From Darksidea phi (taxonomy: Eukaryota; Ascomycota; Dothideomycetes; Pleosporales; Lentitheciaceae), in the NCBI GenBank assembly GCA_030770425.1, contig JASJFT010000090.1:1-64000 (forward strand): a stretch of DNA of 64,000 nucleotides, written 5' to 3'. The position numbers were made by a program, and so were the translations under genes. Positions 1 through 10,803 of the stretch are shown here, one piece after another. The notes beneath the pieces are model-generated. The model was not told the origin of the DNA. It saw nothing but the letters and a program-made list of their open reading frames with translations, and did not search any database. Positions within the stretch are counted from its first letter, which is position 1. Each line of letters starts with the position of its first letter.

Positions 1-193
1 AACCCCATACCCCAAAAATAAATTCCCCTGCCTTTTTAAAAAACGCAACCCAATTTTTTGTGTGTTTTTTGGTACCCAATTTCGGTTTCAATTTATTGTT
101 ATTGTGTTTGCACCCCCCCCCCCCCCCCCCCCTTTCATTTTCCGCTTATTCCGAGCCTAGGGTGCCCTCCGAAATCGCGCCATCAACCAAACC
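1..193. repeat. Low-complexity start of window with a poly-C run
   Basis: The first ~190 bases are rich in short A, T and C homopolymers, with an uninterrupted run of 20 C at 113-132. I see no coding signal here. Such a run is prone to sequencing or assembly error, so the exact length should not be trusted. Confidence 0.7.
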
Positions 194-1381
194 TCAAAGC
201 AGCGTCAGGAGACTGATGAATAAATATGAAGCAATCGTAAGCCCAATAGCAAGTCCGCCGACAGTGCCGCCAGCAACCGCAAGGGCGATTTCTATGTCGA
301 CTTCCAAGTGGTCCTTTAGCGGTTCCGAACAGCGACTACAGACTCTTCCTATCTTTGTCCATCGTTTGCAATTCGAACAAGTAATCCCACTCACGACGAA
401 TCCACCCATGATGTCAACCTGAATAGTTAAGGACGATCAGTATGTGTGCAATCTTCTTGGCTGTGAACGCATATCATGGCCTGACTCACGTCATTTCCTG
501 ACAGCTTTATGCTGTGCGTCTGCAGCCAACTATATTGCCTTAGTTCGGCAGCGTGGAATTTGGCCCATTGTGGAGGGTTTGAATTGGACTTCGATATGTG
601 TTCCGAGAGGTACGATAAATAACTTTTGGTCGCATGCTGCAGTAATGCCTTCAACTCATACTACCTCTTCAGTTAGTTGTATGCTTCAAAACAAATAATA
701 GGGCTGAATCATGCGTACTCTGCTGATACGGGCATCACAGAGATCGACGACGAGGGTCTGCTCGTCACTGCTGCGCCTTTGGTACAGACACACGGAAGGA
801 TTACTAATATAAGCAGTTGGACCAGGCTCTATATGCTTATGCTTCCATAGGTCTGTGCATCTGTCTCTGCATGGCCGAAGAAGATGTTGGCAGACTAGCA
901 AAGAGATCCCTTCATTCTTTGGGTCGAAGCAATGAAGTTTTGAGCGCGAGCAAGTAAAAAGCGGCTGGCGTGAGATTTCATGCTCTGTCGTTACCGGAAC
1001 GCTGCCCCATGATAGTGAAATATGGCCACCAGAATAATACGCCGAGTTGCCTTCGTCATCGAGTGGCTTTCGTCCATGGGAGTAGACGCTGTACGTGATA
1101 GCATTATTACCGTTGGCCGAATCGTCACCCTGCTTTTCATTTTGCATCCACCGAGATGGGTTGTTGTACGGACCTATGGGAAGCTGCTGAGGTCCAAGTG
1201 TGGGCCGGCGGTCAGCGATGGTATGCGAGTTACTGCCTCCTTCTCCGGTAGCTCCCATGTCAGCATTATCAGCGTATATACGTTCACCATCTTGAAAGAT
1301 CCAGCAATTTTTACTCAGGGAGAAGTAATAATACTTCTGTCGATCCGCATCCCATCGCCACTGAGACTGAGTTGATGCCAT
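194..1381 (-). CDS. Putative tail-anchored zinc-ribbon membrane protein (352 aa, three exons)
   Basis: Exons by splice and phase matching: 1381-719, 660-490, 418-194. Introns are 661-718 (donor GTACGC, branch ACTAAC, acceptor GTAG) and 419-489 (donor GTGAGT, branch CTTAAC, acceptor TTCAG); all junctions are phase 0, giving 352 aa. The N-terminus (from ATG 1381) has an aromatic W-x-W/YYY cluster (SQWRWDADRQKYYYF) followed by WIFQDGERI, a WW-like opening I associate with many uncharacterised Pezizomycotina proteins. The middle is low in recognisable motifs. The last exon has a four-cysteine ribbon (CSNCKRWTKIGRVCSRC), then a glycine/alanine-rich hydrophobic segment of ~30 residues ending at the C-terminus, so it is probably inserted by its tail with the bulk cytosolic. 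It is divergent from the protease gene at 2283, about 900 bp away. Function unknown; additional introns in the long first exon cannot be excluded. Confidence 0.55.
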
Positions 1382-2282
1382 TCGAATGATGTACCTTGAC
1401 AACGAAGTGTAGTAGAGAACGAACGTGTAGTCTTCAGATAAAGAGACTCGCTCTCGAGAACTATATCATTCAAGAGATGGAGTTATTAGTTTTGTACGGA
1501 TTCCGAAGGAGCTGAAGAACGAAGATGCGGGGCACCAGGCCAGCTCGGTTATTCCCGCTAACACGAGATGTCAGGTGCAGACTACACTATTTGCGTTAGT
1601 TATTCATATGTGGACCCGTCCTAAGAAGAAATGACCTTGGCTGCCGGGTTGCACACGGCTTGTTCCGAGCAGTGAGCGGCTCAAAGCCGAGATCTCCACG
1701 CGTGTAGCACCCAGGTTTTGGCTGCTAACAATTCAGCCTCGCTCTTTCACGTTCGCCAAAATATCGCATGCTGATCGATTTTTTTAATCGCCAAAAGTTG
1801 TAAGCTCCGCGCGTCGCCAAGAACACATTTCATGTCAAATATACGGAGTTGCTACCAAGCTGAGTCTTCAGGTGGACAAACAGTATTGAGGCCGCGTAAC
1901 GCGGCGCGTTGATCTATCTTCTTATGGTCTAGATGGCTTGTGGCGGCCCTTAGGTCTCGCAGGCTAATACTCTCCTGGCTGGCGCGAAGCTGCGCCATAT
2001 TTTTCAGAACTGTGGCAGTGCTGGCAGCTGAACAAACCCGCCAAACCTTTGGCACACTCATTTGTCTAACGGAATAGCTCTTCGTAACTCCAAAGCCATG
2101 ATATAGTTCCGCAAAAGCACATTCTGGGTCATTGATTTGCTTAATATGACGACTACGATACGGATAACGGAAGACTTTAAGTAGAAGTCAGCAAGCTAGC
2201 TCCCAAACTCTAATCGATCGCACACATTCCACGGTAGACCCCACGGAACAGCGCTTTCCATCGATCGCTCTTCAACAACGCC
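1382..2282. other. Intergenic region, divergent promoters
   Basis: About 900 bp between two divergently transcribed genes, presumably holding both promoters. A 69-codon open frame on the minus strand (1852-2061) has no recognisable domain and no splice support, so I do not call it a gene. Confidence 0.5.
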
Positions 2283-4631
2283 ATGAATGAAGTGCGTTAT
2301 GAAACCCCTTTTCCCAGTGCGCTATGCTGAATATTGCTAGTCCGAGAGGGTTCAAGTCAAGAAAAGACCGCCGTTCGTAAGAATCCTTGCTCTCAATGGC
2401 GGCGGAGCTCGATGTTGGTCAGCACTCCTCATCCTAGAGGAAATCATGAGGGCCGTCTCAAGAAGATCCGGAGTTGCAGCTCCGTTGCCTTGTGAATACT
2501 TCCATTTGATCGTAGGCTCTGAATGGGGAGCTATACTCGCTGTTCTGCTGGGAAGGCTCCGACTAGTGAGTCCTGCATCGTCTTTCATCTCACACCTGCG
2601 CTAACGACGAAGGAAGAGTATAAAAGAATGCCTAAACTGGCTCCAAACACTTGCCTTCCCTTATAGCAGTGGCGTTTTTCGTATTTTCCCGATAATTCCA
2701 TCGTGGAGGAGTAAGTACTACAAGCAACGCTTCAGAGAGCTAGTCAAGGACCGATTTCCGGATAGTGGGGGCGATTTGTCGTTTTATGATCAGAATCTGC
2801 CGGAAAACCATGCCCTTACCATGGCTCTAGCTACGGATCCTATGGAGATTGCAAAGCCGAAGCGATTCAGAAGTTATCGTGGTGACGCAGAACCTGACAT
2901 GGGGACACCAATTTGGCAGGTTGCTCTGGCAGCGATAGCAACGCCTCTAGATTTAGACCCGGTTACATTCCCAGCGATTAATACGAAATTGGAGTATACG
3001 TGTATCGCGTCCTCATTGGCTGGATTCAGTAACCCGTCATGGATCAGCCTCATCGAAGGCCAGGACCACTTTGACCCGAATAGCGTTCATGCTGTTCTGA
3101 ATATCGGATGCGGTGGGAAGGTTGATTCCTGGTGGGCACCAGCTTTGGGTCATAGACTACCCGTTGTAAGAGGACTTGCTTTGACGAGGATGGTGATCGG
3201 GCAAGTTAATGATCCCACCGGTACAGTGAAGCAAGTGGAGGCACACCGGCAAATGCTGCGGGAAAGTGCGAACACGGGCCTCTATTATCAGTATTTCTCG
3301 GTCCCGACGGTTACGACCTCATACTACGATTGGTCTAAGGACAGCCGCAAACAGATACAGCAGAGGACTGAAACCTACCTAGATACTCCTGAGATCGGCA
3401 GCCTAATAGAAGCGGCTGCGGAACAGCTTGTTAGACTGAAAGACCTTCCAGTGGCGGAACAAGGAGCCTCTATTCCGTCCATTGATCCGTCACTGGTGTT
3501 GGGTAACAGGCGAAACCCATGTCTCTTTAATATCGAAGAGGGCGTAAATGCAACAGGGTGGCTCTCGGAGTTCCAAAAAACCCTTGATCTGGTCAGTTGC
3601 TTTGATGAACCATTTCCTCCAGTTAGACTAGCCATATTGGATACAGGTATAGATGGCAATCACCCTTGGATCAGCAAACATTGGAAACATCAGTCGGACA
3701 TGCATTTCTTCTATGACTTCACGAAGACTTCAGGCTCAGAAGAAGCGGTCCCAATTGACGAAACTGGGCATGGTACTCATATGGCCGGCCTGATTCTCCA
3801 AACTGCACCAGACGTCGATTTGTACGTGCTCCGAGTGTTCACCGATAGACAGTTTGACGGTGACCGGGGCAAGGATGCAATGGAACGAGTCCGAAAGGTA
3901 TGTAGAAATTGCTGACAAGTGATACTCCCAACAATGCTAATAGAAAGTAGGCCATTTTCTTCTCTGTGGATACGCTTAAGGTCAACATTATCTCCATGCC
4001 ATTTGCATTCGAAGGCAAAAATGAGCATGCTCTAGACGACGCCATTACCAGAGCAATGGAGAAGAACGTAGTCATGTTTGCAGCCGCTTCAAATTCTGGA
4101 CATCATAGAGAGGACCCGTATCCGGCAAATGATCGGCGGGTATTCCGAGTGAATGCGGTGGACGAGTTCGGGAATCGCATGAAGTTCAATCCCCCGGCCG
4201 GAACCGACAACAACAATGATAACCTAGCCATATTAGGAGGTAACTTGGTTTCTGCCTGGCCAATGCACTTATCTGGAGGACGTGAAGAGCCGGGTAAGGA
4301 GGGAAATTGGAGGGAGTCTTCCGGAACGTCATGTTCCACGGCTTTATTAAGCGGAATATGCGCTTTGACAATGGGCTTTGGGCGAATCCTCCGAGCACGG
4401 CCAGAATTTCGAGCCAACAGCCGAGAAGCTATGGAGACTTGGGCCTACGTGGACAAGCCGCAGGGAATGCGGTATCTGTTCTGGCAAATGGCAAATGGTC
4501 GCAATAATAGAACGTCGGACCAATTCTCGGATATTCGTCCATGGCGACTACTGAGCACAGATAAGAATATCAGCGGGATCGGGAAGTTATATCTAGATGC
4601 ATTGCAGTTAGGAAAAGACGGTATGGGATAA
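2283..4631 (+). CDS. Patatin-like (catalytically dead) / subtilisin S8 fusion protease, partner of a gasdermin-like gene
   Basis: Four exons: 2283-2291, 2341-2565, 2617-3897, 3951-4631; introns of 49, 51 and 53 bp, all phase 0, 731 aa. The 9-nt first exon (MNE) is the weakest part of the model. Residues ~15-340 follow the patatin fold: a glycine-rich anion loop (NGGGAR, 22-27), the LGRLRL/SIKEC segment and the FRSY region. The nucleophile elbow G-x-S-x-G reads G62-S-E-W-G66, so the serine is glutamate, and the catalytic Asp-Gly motif is replaced by Ala-Ser around residue 209; lipase activity is therefore unlikely. Residues ~410-700 are a peptidase S8 domain with an intact triad: Asp420 (DTGIDG), His463 (HGTHMAG), Ser632 (GTSCSTALLSG), plus oxyanion Asn553 (ASNSG). 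No nucleotide-binding domain or signal peptide is seen, so it is probably cytosolic. It converges on the gasdermin-like gene with 27 bp between stops. By analogy with Podospora HET-Q2 it probably cleaves and activates that protein; this is inference. Confidence 0.85.
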
Positions 4632-4658
4632 GGATATTAATTGCCCGACTATCGGCCG

Positions 4659-5585
4659 CTAGTATGTATTTTTGATTACGACCTGAGCAGGCTCATCCGA
4701 CGATCCATCATCATTACTGTCATCGACATCAACTATCTGGTAGCTGGCATATAGAAGTTCAGGGCCGAAATCTTCTGCTTGCAGTCCAGTCACTTCGAAC
4801 GCAGGTTTGGCACTCAGGTCCTTGCTAGGATTGCTGCCTCGCCCAACGGAATTATCGTTTTCCAACTCGTGCACTGCTCCTCTGACGTAGTCCTTGGTTT
4901 TGGAAACTATATGCAATCTATCTTTGTTGATCTTCTTCAGGCGATATGCAAACACAAAATCGGACGATCCCGAAAAGCTGGTCGCCGATGCCGTGCTCCT
5001 CTCGATAGAGCCACTTGGACCAAGAGTAATTGGGGCTCCGGTGACAGCGGTTAAATCGACACCAGCACTGCCCTCAACTCCATACTTCAATTTCTTCAAA
5101 CGTTCAATAGCTGCTCCTCGAGCGACCTTGATTCCCGTAACAATAAAGGCCGATTTGCGCGGATTTTCCTGGTAGAAGCGCACTGCCTCGGGAAAAGACA
5201 TAGCGGCACGAACATACTCCAAATCGGGCTCAATGAACGAAGTTTCCAGATGATCAAATTTAAGAATGTCGCCTTTCTCACACTCCAACAGTAGAGATAC
5301 ATCGGCACCAATTCCCAAGATGGAGGCTAGGAACTGAGTCCACACTCCCACGGATCCTCCCATGAGTTTCTTCTTACTTGACTCCCAATTTTTCTGGATC
5401 GAAGTATAGACCTCTGGCACATGTTGAAGAGGAGGGTGCGGAGGAGGCGGTGCGACAACATCGGTGGGCTTTTCGAAGTCGTAAATGATCTGGCCGAGCC
5501 TAACAACGCTGTCGGGTGGCGTGTCGAAGTTCGGCATCTCGAAGTACGTAGGTTTGTTGTTCATGTTGGGCGATGGGAATAGCAT
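4659..5585 (-). CDS. Gasdermin-like pore-forming cell-death protein (HET-Q1/RCD-1 family)
   Basis: Single exon, 308 aa from ATG 5585; ATG 5564 (Met8) is an alternative. Features matching the fungal gasdermin family as I know it: the N-terminal SVVRLGQIIYD motif (26-36) followed by a proline-rich stretch, VWTQFLASILGIGADVS (81-97), FIVTGIKVARGA (147-158), and DFVFAYRLKKI (209-219) in the C-terminal part of the pore-forming domain. Length is close to the ~280 aa of HET-Q1. The last ~25 residues are acidic (DVDDSNDDGSSDE, 286-298). In the known systems a short C-terminal segment is removed by the paired protease, releasing a membrane-permeabilising form that causes regulated cell death. It lies tail to tail with a subtilisin-fusion gene, the expected partner. 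There is no signal peptide; the protein would be cytosolic and act at membranes. The family call is from motif recognition, not from a search. Confidence 0.85.
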   Translation of the reverse strand: MLFPSPNMNNKPTYFEMPNFDTPPDSVVRLGQIIYDFEKPTDVVAPPPPHPPLQHVPEVYTSIQKNWESSKKKLMGGSVGVWTQFLASILGIGADVSLLLECEKGDILKFDHLETSFIEPDLEYVRAAMSFPEAVRFYQENPRKSAFIVTGIKVARGAAIERLKKLKYGVEGSAGVDLTAVTGAPITLGPSGSIERSTASATSFSGSSDFVFAYRLKKINKDRLHIVSKTKDYVRGAVHELENDNSVGRGSNPSKDLSAKPAFEVTGLQAEDFGPELLYASYQIVDVDDSNDDGSSDEPAQVVIKNTY

Positions 5586-7127
5586 GGTTCTGTTCTTGCT
5601 ATGAAGTTCATAGAAGCCAAAAGCAGGAAATCGCGCGACTTAAGTCTTCCCGGTTTAAGGCACAAGGAAAATATGGTTTGATGGGTTTCGCGACGATAGG
5701 CTGGTTGATGTTCGTCGTGCTACAATGCCTAGATGAGGACGCGTTTGCTCCGCCACCGCCACTGAGGAGCCTTCGCATTGCAATCGATAGCAGGGTGGCT
5801 TAGCGCCTCCTGCCATCCAGTCGCCTAGGGTTAATTACTTCCCAGTGTCCGTCCCTACAGCCAGAGGCAATATAATCAAAATGATCGAAGTTAAAAGCAA
5901 ATGTTAGGATAGTGTTCATGCGAAGGTAACGCACTGTCCCCGTCACGCTAGCCTTTCGCGTGGCGCATTTGTCTGCACCCTAATTGGCTTGCCATTGCTC
6001 GCAGCACCTACCATCGGGCCACGGGATGAGATTCAGTCACATGACTTAGCGTTACTAAAAACGTCGATTTCTTAGCTAAAATACCTGTCGATTGTCGGAG
6101 GTATCACTGACCAACACCAATATTTAACACGACGGACGAACACGAATAGACTTGCGATCGTGCTACTGGCCTACACCCGCAACGGCTCCCTCCTCCTCCC
6201 TCTAGCCTTCGTCAACGCCCTATTGTTGCTACTTTCAATCCTCCCCTCAGTATTCAAGGAGCATCTCACCGAGGTCACTGAGCAACAACTCTCCGCCGAT
6301 CGCATTAGAAGCCTCGCCGAAAATCAAGGCTCCGGATAGTGACAACACTCCAACAACACCGAAACCAATTATAAATATGAGATACTTGGTTATCGACGAC
6401 TGGTTCAAGGAAAACCTGAAAGAGTGTTCGGAGGAGGTACATCAAGGTGCGAGTCGTGCGTATCATGCGTTGATGAGTGCATGGCCAGGTGTTGACGAGG
6501 TGAGGGTGGAAGAGGATCTACCGAGAAGCATTAGAAGCGATTAGCTGAGAGTGGGAGATAAAAGGAACGGCGCTCTTCTCTTAGATAGTAACTCTTTCTC
6601 AGAAATATAGAAGCTCTTAGCAGTACGCCTTGAACAGGCGTTAGTGTCGGTATGTTTGTCTATTGTGTAGTCCCTAATGATGCAAAGCTCCCTGAGGTCA
6701 CACCAAGCTCACCTTCCCCTACAACCTCAACACACTGGTATCAGCATCGTGACGTTATCATTATACCGATAGAATTCCTACGTATAGCTTTCCGGAGGTT
6801 GCCAGGCTCCCCTTTCCCTAGAATGACCTGGTTGTTGACGAGTACTATCAAGGGTTGCTGAGGGATGCGATGGAGTGTCTTTATGGGTATGCTGGCGCTG
6901 AAAATGCGTCGGTGGGGAGTAGAAGAGATAGGTGGACGGAGCTGGCGCGTCGAAGCAAGGTTAGGTAGGTAGAATTGAGAGGGGCTTAGAAAGGTATGTT
7001 GTCGACGGGTGATGATAAAAGTAGGAGTGTAGCGGAGGAATTCGGGAATGTTTCCTAAGACTTTTACCATATCTACTTTGACTTGTGATAATGTCTCTAC
7101 CCAATATCTAAACCTTCCCTATGCTAC
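5586..7127. other. Gene-poor stretch with short coding-like pieces
   Basis: No complete gene found. On the + strand, 6151-6339 encodes a hydrophobic segment (one or two membrane helices) ending in a charged tail; 6377-6544 encodes 56 residues from ATG (MRYLVIDDWFKENLKEC...); and 6822-6964 encodes a segment opening NDLVVDEYYQGLLRDAMECL that ends at TAG, following a CCTAG acceptor-like site. These could be exons of one small gene or a decayed gene; I could not join them in one phase with convincing splice sites. Confidence 0.3.
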
Positions 7128-8166
7128 TCAATCCTTATTCTCAAACTTTAGGCCACTCTCCTGCCTCACTGCTCCATAGATACTCGGTATATCCCCCTTG
7201 TCACCTAAATGCTTCTTAACTGTCACTAGATGCTGATCCGCTACATTCAACGCCGGCACACTGCAACCATTCGTCTTCGCAAGTGCCAAAGCATGTCTAG
7301 CATCCTTGCGTGCAAGATCGACGTGGAAAAGCGGCTCCTCCCTCTGATAATAGTCACCCGCCAACATCCTATTCGAATACGCTGTGTATGGTCCGGGAAA
7401 CATGGTCTCGATGAAGGTATGCAGGTTTGATGTTCCGAGACCAGTCTTCTCGGCAAGCACGTGACCTTCAGAGAGGATCTCACACATGTTGAGGATAAAG
7501 GTGTTGCCGATCACTTTAAGGAGGGTGGCGCGACCTGCGGGTTGGTCCGAGTAGTCGATGTCGGCGCGGCCCATTACGCCTTTGGTGTAGGGCTTTACTT
7601 TGGAGACTGCCGAGGCAGTGCCGGCGAGGACGCAGACGAGGGAGCCGGAGTCGGCCATTGCGGGGGCACCAAACACTGTTCTAATGAGTTAACAATAGAG
7701 AAACGGTGTACGTTGGGAATATGCACCTGGCATTCCAACAAACTCGCCCCCCTTGGCTGTTAATCGCTTCTCGAGCGCATTCGTCGTGTCGGGGTGCACT
7801 GTTGACGCGTCGACGATCAACTTACCCTCCACCTCTTGCTCAAGAATCACATTCACCGCAGAATTGACAGCAACGTCATCACCCAGACACATGAAGATGA
7901 TGTCCGCGCTCTTGACTGCATCGGTGATAGACCCGACGACTTTTGTTTTGTCGGTACCGAGAGCCGATGATAGGTCTTCTGAGCGTTTCTTGGTGCGATT
8001 GTAGAGAATGAGTGGCTTATCAAGATTCCCCTTTTCGACAAGATTTTTACACATGCCCTGAATCGGTCGTTAGTTGTTTTGCAGAGATCGGACGGAAGGT
8101 GTAGGACTCGGCTATTCTTACCCTGCCCATGTTGCCGAGGCCGATCCAAGCAAGTTGTGGTGCCAT
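7128..8166 (-). CDS. 3-hydroxyisobutyrate dehydrogenase-like NAD(P)-dependent oxidoreductase
   Basis: Three exons: 8166-8122, 8057-7727, 7675-7128; introns of 64 and 51 bp; 307 aa. It starts MAPQLAWIGLGNMGR, the Rossmann GxGxxG dinucleotide-binding motif of the 6-phosphogluconate/3-hydroxyisobutyrate dehydrogenase superfamily. IIVDASTVHP-like and GMPVFGAPAMADSG segments follow in the usual order, and the catalytic Lys/Asn helix appears as LLKVIGNTFILN in the helical C-terminal domain. Length fits the family (~300 aa). The substrate could be 3-hydroxyisobutyrate (valine breakdown) or another beta-hydroxyacid such as glyoxylate/succinate-semialdehyde reductase substrates; the sequence alone does not decide. 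No mitochondrial presequence is evident. It is transcribed divergently from arg2. Confidence 0.88.
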
Positions 8167-8475
8167 GACGGGTTGCTGTTCTCCAGGTAAAAGTAACACA
8201 AAGGCTTGTTTGACGAACGTGAGAGCTTGGAATCAAGCTGTTCGTAGCCGTACATACGACGGTTAATCACCCCGCAGGCGTCATGTCATAACGGTCTCCC
8301 GGAGTTAAGAACCCGAGCCGGCTAAACGAGCCATGACGTTTATCGATTAGCTGCCGCACCGAAGCTAGAGCTCCATCTGCACCATAATCTTTCGCTATCA
8401 GCGATTCGATTTTTCCTCGCGGATACGCAGACTTCCCTCAAAATGCTTCGTTGACGGCAACACGTAGCATGAAGC
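8167..8475. promoter_or_regulatory. Bidirectional promoter between oxidoreductase and arg2
   Basis: 309 bp separate the two divergent start codons. I see no obvious TATA box. The assignment rests on gene orientation only. Confidence 0.4.
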
Positions 8476-10803
8476 ATGTTCAGCTGCTACAGGGCCCAGT
8501 CGAGGGGCTTGGGGAGGACGACGACGAGTGTGAGTGCCATTGAGCCCTGGTTGACTCACCCACCTTTCACATGCAGCACTTGACCCATACTTTTGCACCG
8601 CGTATTCTGACCCATTGTGCCATAGGTGCTCTCTAGACACGATAACACTCCCAAGCTTCGCAGCTTGGAATGCGCGTCCATCTCAACTACAACACTTCGT
8701 CCTGCTTCCGGCATTGAGCCCGCCCGCACCAGTCGAAAAAGTGTCGCGAAGGAACGCCAACGCGCTGAACGCGACCAATTGACCCGCCTCCTGAAAGAAT
8801 CACCCGTAAAACGCGATGCTAAAAATTTCCTCAAACACTTCGACACGGCGACGGCAGAGACCGGGGGAGCTACGAAGGTCGAAAAATTTGCGCAAGAGGC
8901 GGTGGACAGGGCGCACCACAATGAGTGGAGGTTGACAAAGACAGGCGTAAACTTGGGTAACCTTTACGAGCCTACGAAGGCTGTGCAGGAAAGCCCAGTG
9001 TTCACGCAGCAGGAGCTACCAGAGAAGAAGCCGCGGGAACATACTGCAGAGCCGCTGCATCTGGCATTGGTCAAGCTACGGCAGCCTCAGGCGCTGGATG
9101 ATGAGACGCTGGGCGGGATTGCTTTGACGCTGAGCCAAATGGCAAAGCTGGGACTCAATATTGCGGTCGTGGTTGATTGCGATGAGGATGGCGCATCGGA
9201 GAGGCTGGAACCAGATCCTATCTGGGAGGCCACCGTGCGGGACCAGACGTCCCGAATTGTGGACGCACTTGAGGACTACAATGAGCCTGGAGCTTTTGCG
9301 GTAGAGCACGCATTGTGCCATTCCAACGTTAATGCCGAGATTCAGAGCACCATTCAAGTCCGAGGCGGGGTGGAGGTGAAGCACAACTACTTGCTCTTTC
9401 CTCCAATTGAAGAAGGTATTATCCCAGTGATACCGACGTTTGCTTACGACTCGGAGCTGAAGAAGGTTCGAGTGCGTGCCGACGATGTGGTTCTCGCCCT
9501 CACTCGCGAGTTCGCCGGCGTCACTACTCAGCACTGTTGTGAAAATGGCCCGCAGGAGCGGGATGATGCCATCAGCAACAAACAACAGCTATCGGGAAGA
9601 CCCGTCATGGATCGGCTCATCATTTTAGATCCCCTTGGAGGCATTCCTTCACTGGATCGAGCGGATGGAGCCCATGTCTTTATCAATCTGGAAGCAGAGT
9701 ACCAAGACGTTAGGAAAGACTTGCAGAGTTGCTCACCAAAGCCGTCTGGGGAAGGCTGGTCAAGCGTTTCGTCGCCAGACAATAGCAATCCGTTCTCAAA
9801 ATTTGTGGGGACTGAGATTGCTCCTCTACCAGGTTCCAAGGCGAGGCAGATATCAAGTGACGCCCTCCCCTCACGCCATATTCAGAATCTAGATACGGTT
9901 CAGCGAGCACTGAGGCTTCTTCCTCCTTCATCGTCTGCCTTGATCATCACACCAGGTGAGGCAGCCATATCATCCCAGATCGCACTGCGGGACTCTCCTT
10001 CCACGGGAGTACGAACACGACGATCGAAGAATCCACTCATTCACAACTTACTTACCGACAAACCAATGATTTCGTCATCACTTCCTGCTCCCCTCGTCAA
10101 CCGTCCTCTCGTATCTGCGGCACCCAACCCAGCGACCTTTCTCAAGAAAGGCATACCTGTCACCATGATCCCGGATCCGCGCATGACCGGACCATGGCAC
10201 ACACCGTCTGCCTCAAATCCAAGCATTGAGCTTGAGAATGATCCCCGCATCAACTTTCCGCGCCTTGTTGATTTGATAGAAGATTCCTTCCGTCGGAAAC
10301 TAGACGCACGGCACTACTTAGATCGCATACGGGGTCGTGTCGCCGGCATTATCATAGCAGGAGACTACGAAGGCGGTGCGATATGTACCTGGGAAACACC
10401 GCCGTCGCTCTCCGCATCATCCCTGCCACCCTCAGATTCACCCCTTTGGGTCCCCTACCTCGACAAATTTGCTGTCCTCACATCTTCCCAAGGCTCCGGC
10501 GGCGTGGCTGACATAGTCTGGGGCGCACTCACCCGATCTGCTTTTCCGGATGGGGTAGTGTGGAGGAGTCGGAAAAGTAATCCGGTCAATAAATGGTATT
10601 TCGAGCGCAGTGTGGGAATGTGGAATTTGCCTGATGGGTATTGGACTATGTTTTGGACCACGGAAGGAGTTGTCGAAGAGTATGCGAGGGCAAAAAGGGT
10701 CGCTGAATGTGGTGGGGAAGATGGGTTCACAAGGTGGGATGCATATGTGGGCGTTTGTGGAGGTGTGAAACCAAGTTGGAAGGACATGTCGAAGCCTGAT
10801 TAG
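8476..10803 (+). CDS. arg2: Amino-acid N-acetyltransferase, mitochondrial (N-acetylglutamate synthase)
   Basis: Two exons: 8476-8529 and 8626-10803 (intron 96 bp, donor GTGAGT, CTGAC branch, acceptor ATAG, phase 0), 743 aa. The long open frame has no early ATG; the short first exon supplies one and reads [18 protein letters not shown], an Arg-rich, acid-free mitochondrial presequence, which supports this start. The body matches fungal N-acetylglutamate synthase: the N-terminal degenerate amino-acid-kinase-like half, and a C-terminal acetyltransferase half with the region around the QGSGG turn and the near-invariant [13 protein letters not shown] followed by W-x-MFW. It makes N-acetylglutamate from acetyl-CoA and glutamate, the first step of arginine synthesis in the matrix. 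Naming caution: the Neurospora orthologue is arg-14, and Neurospora arg-2 is a different gene. Confidence 0.95.
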
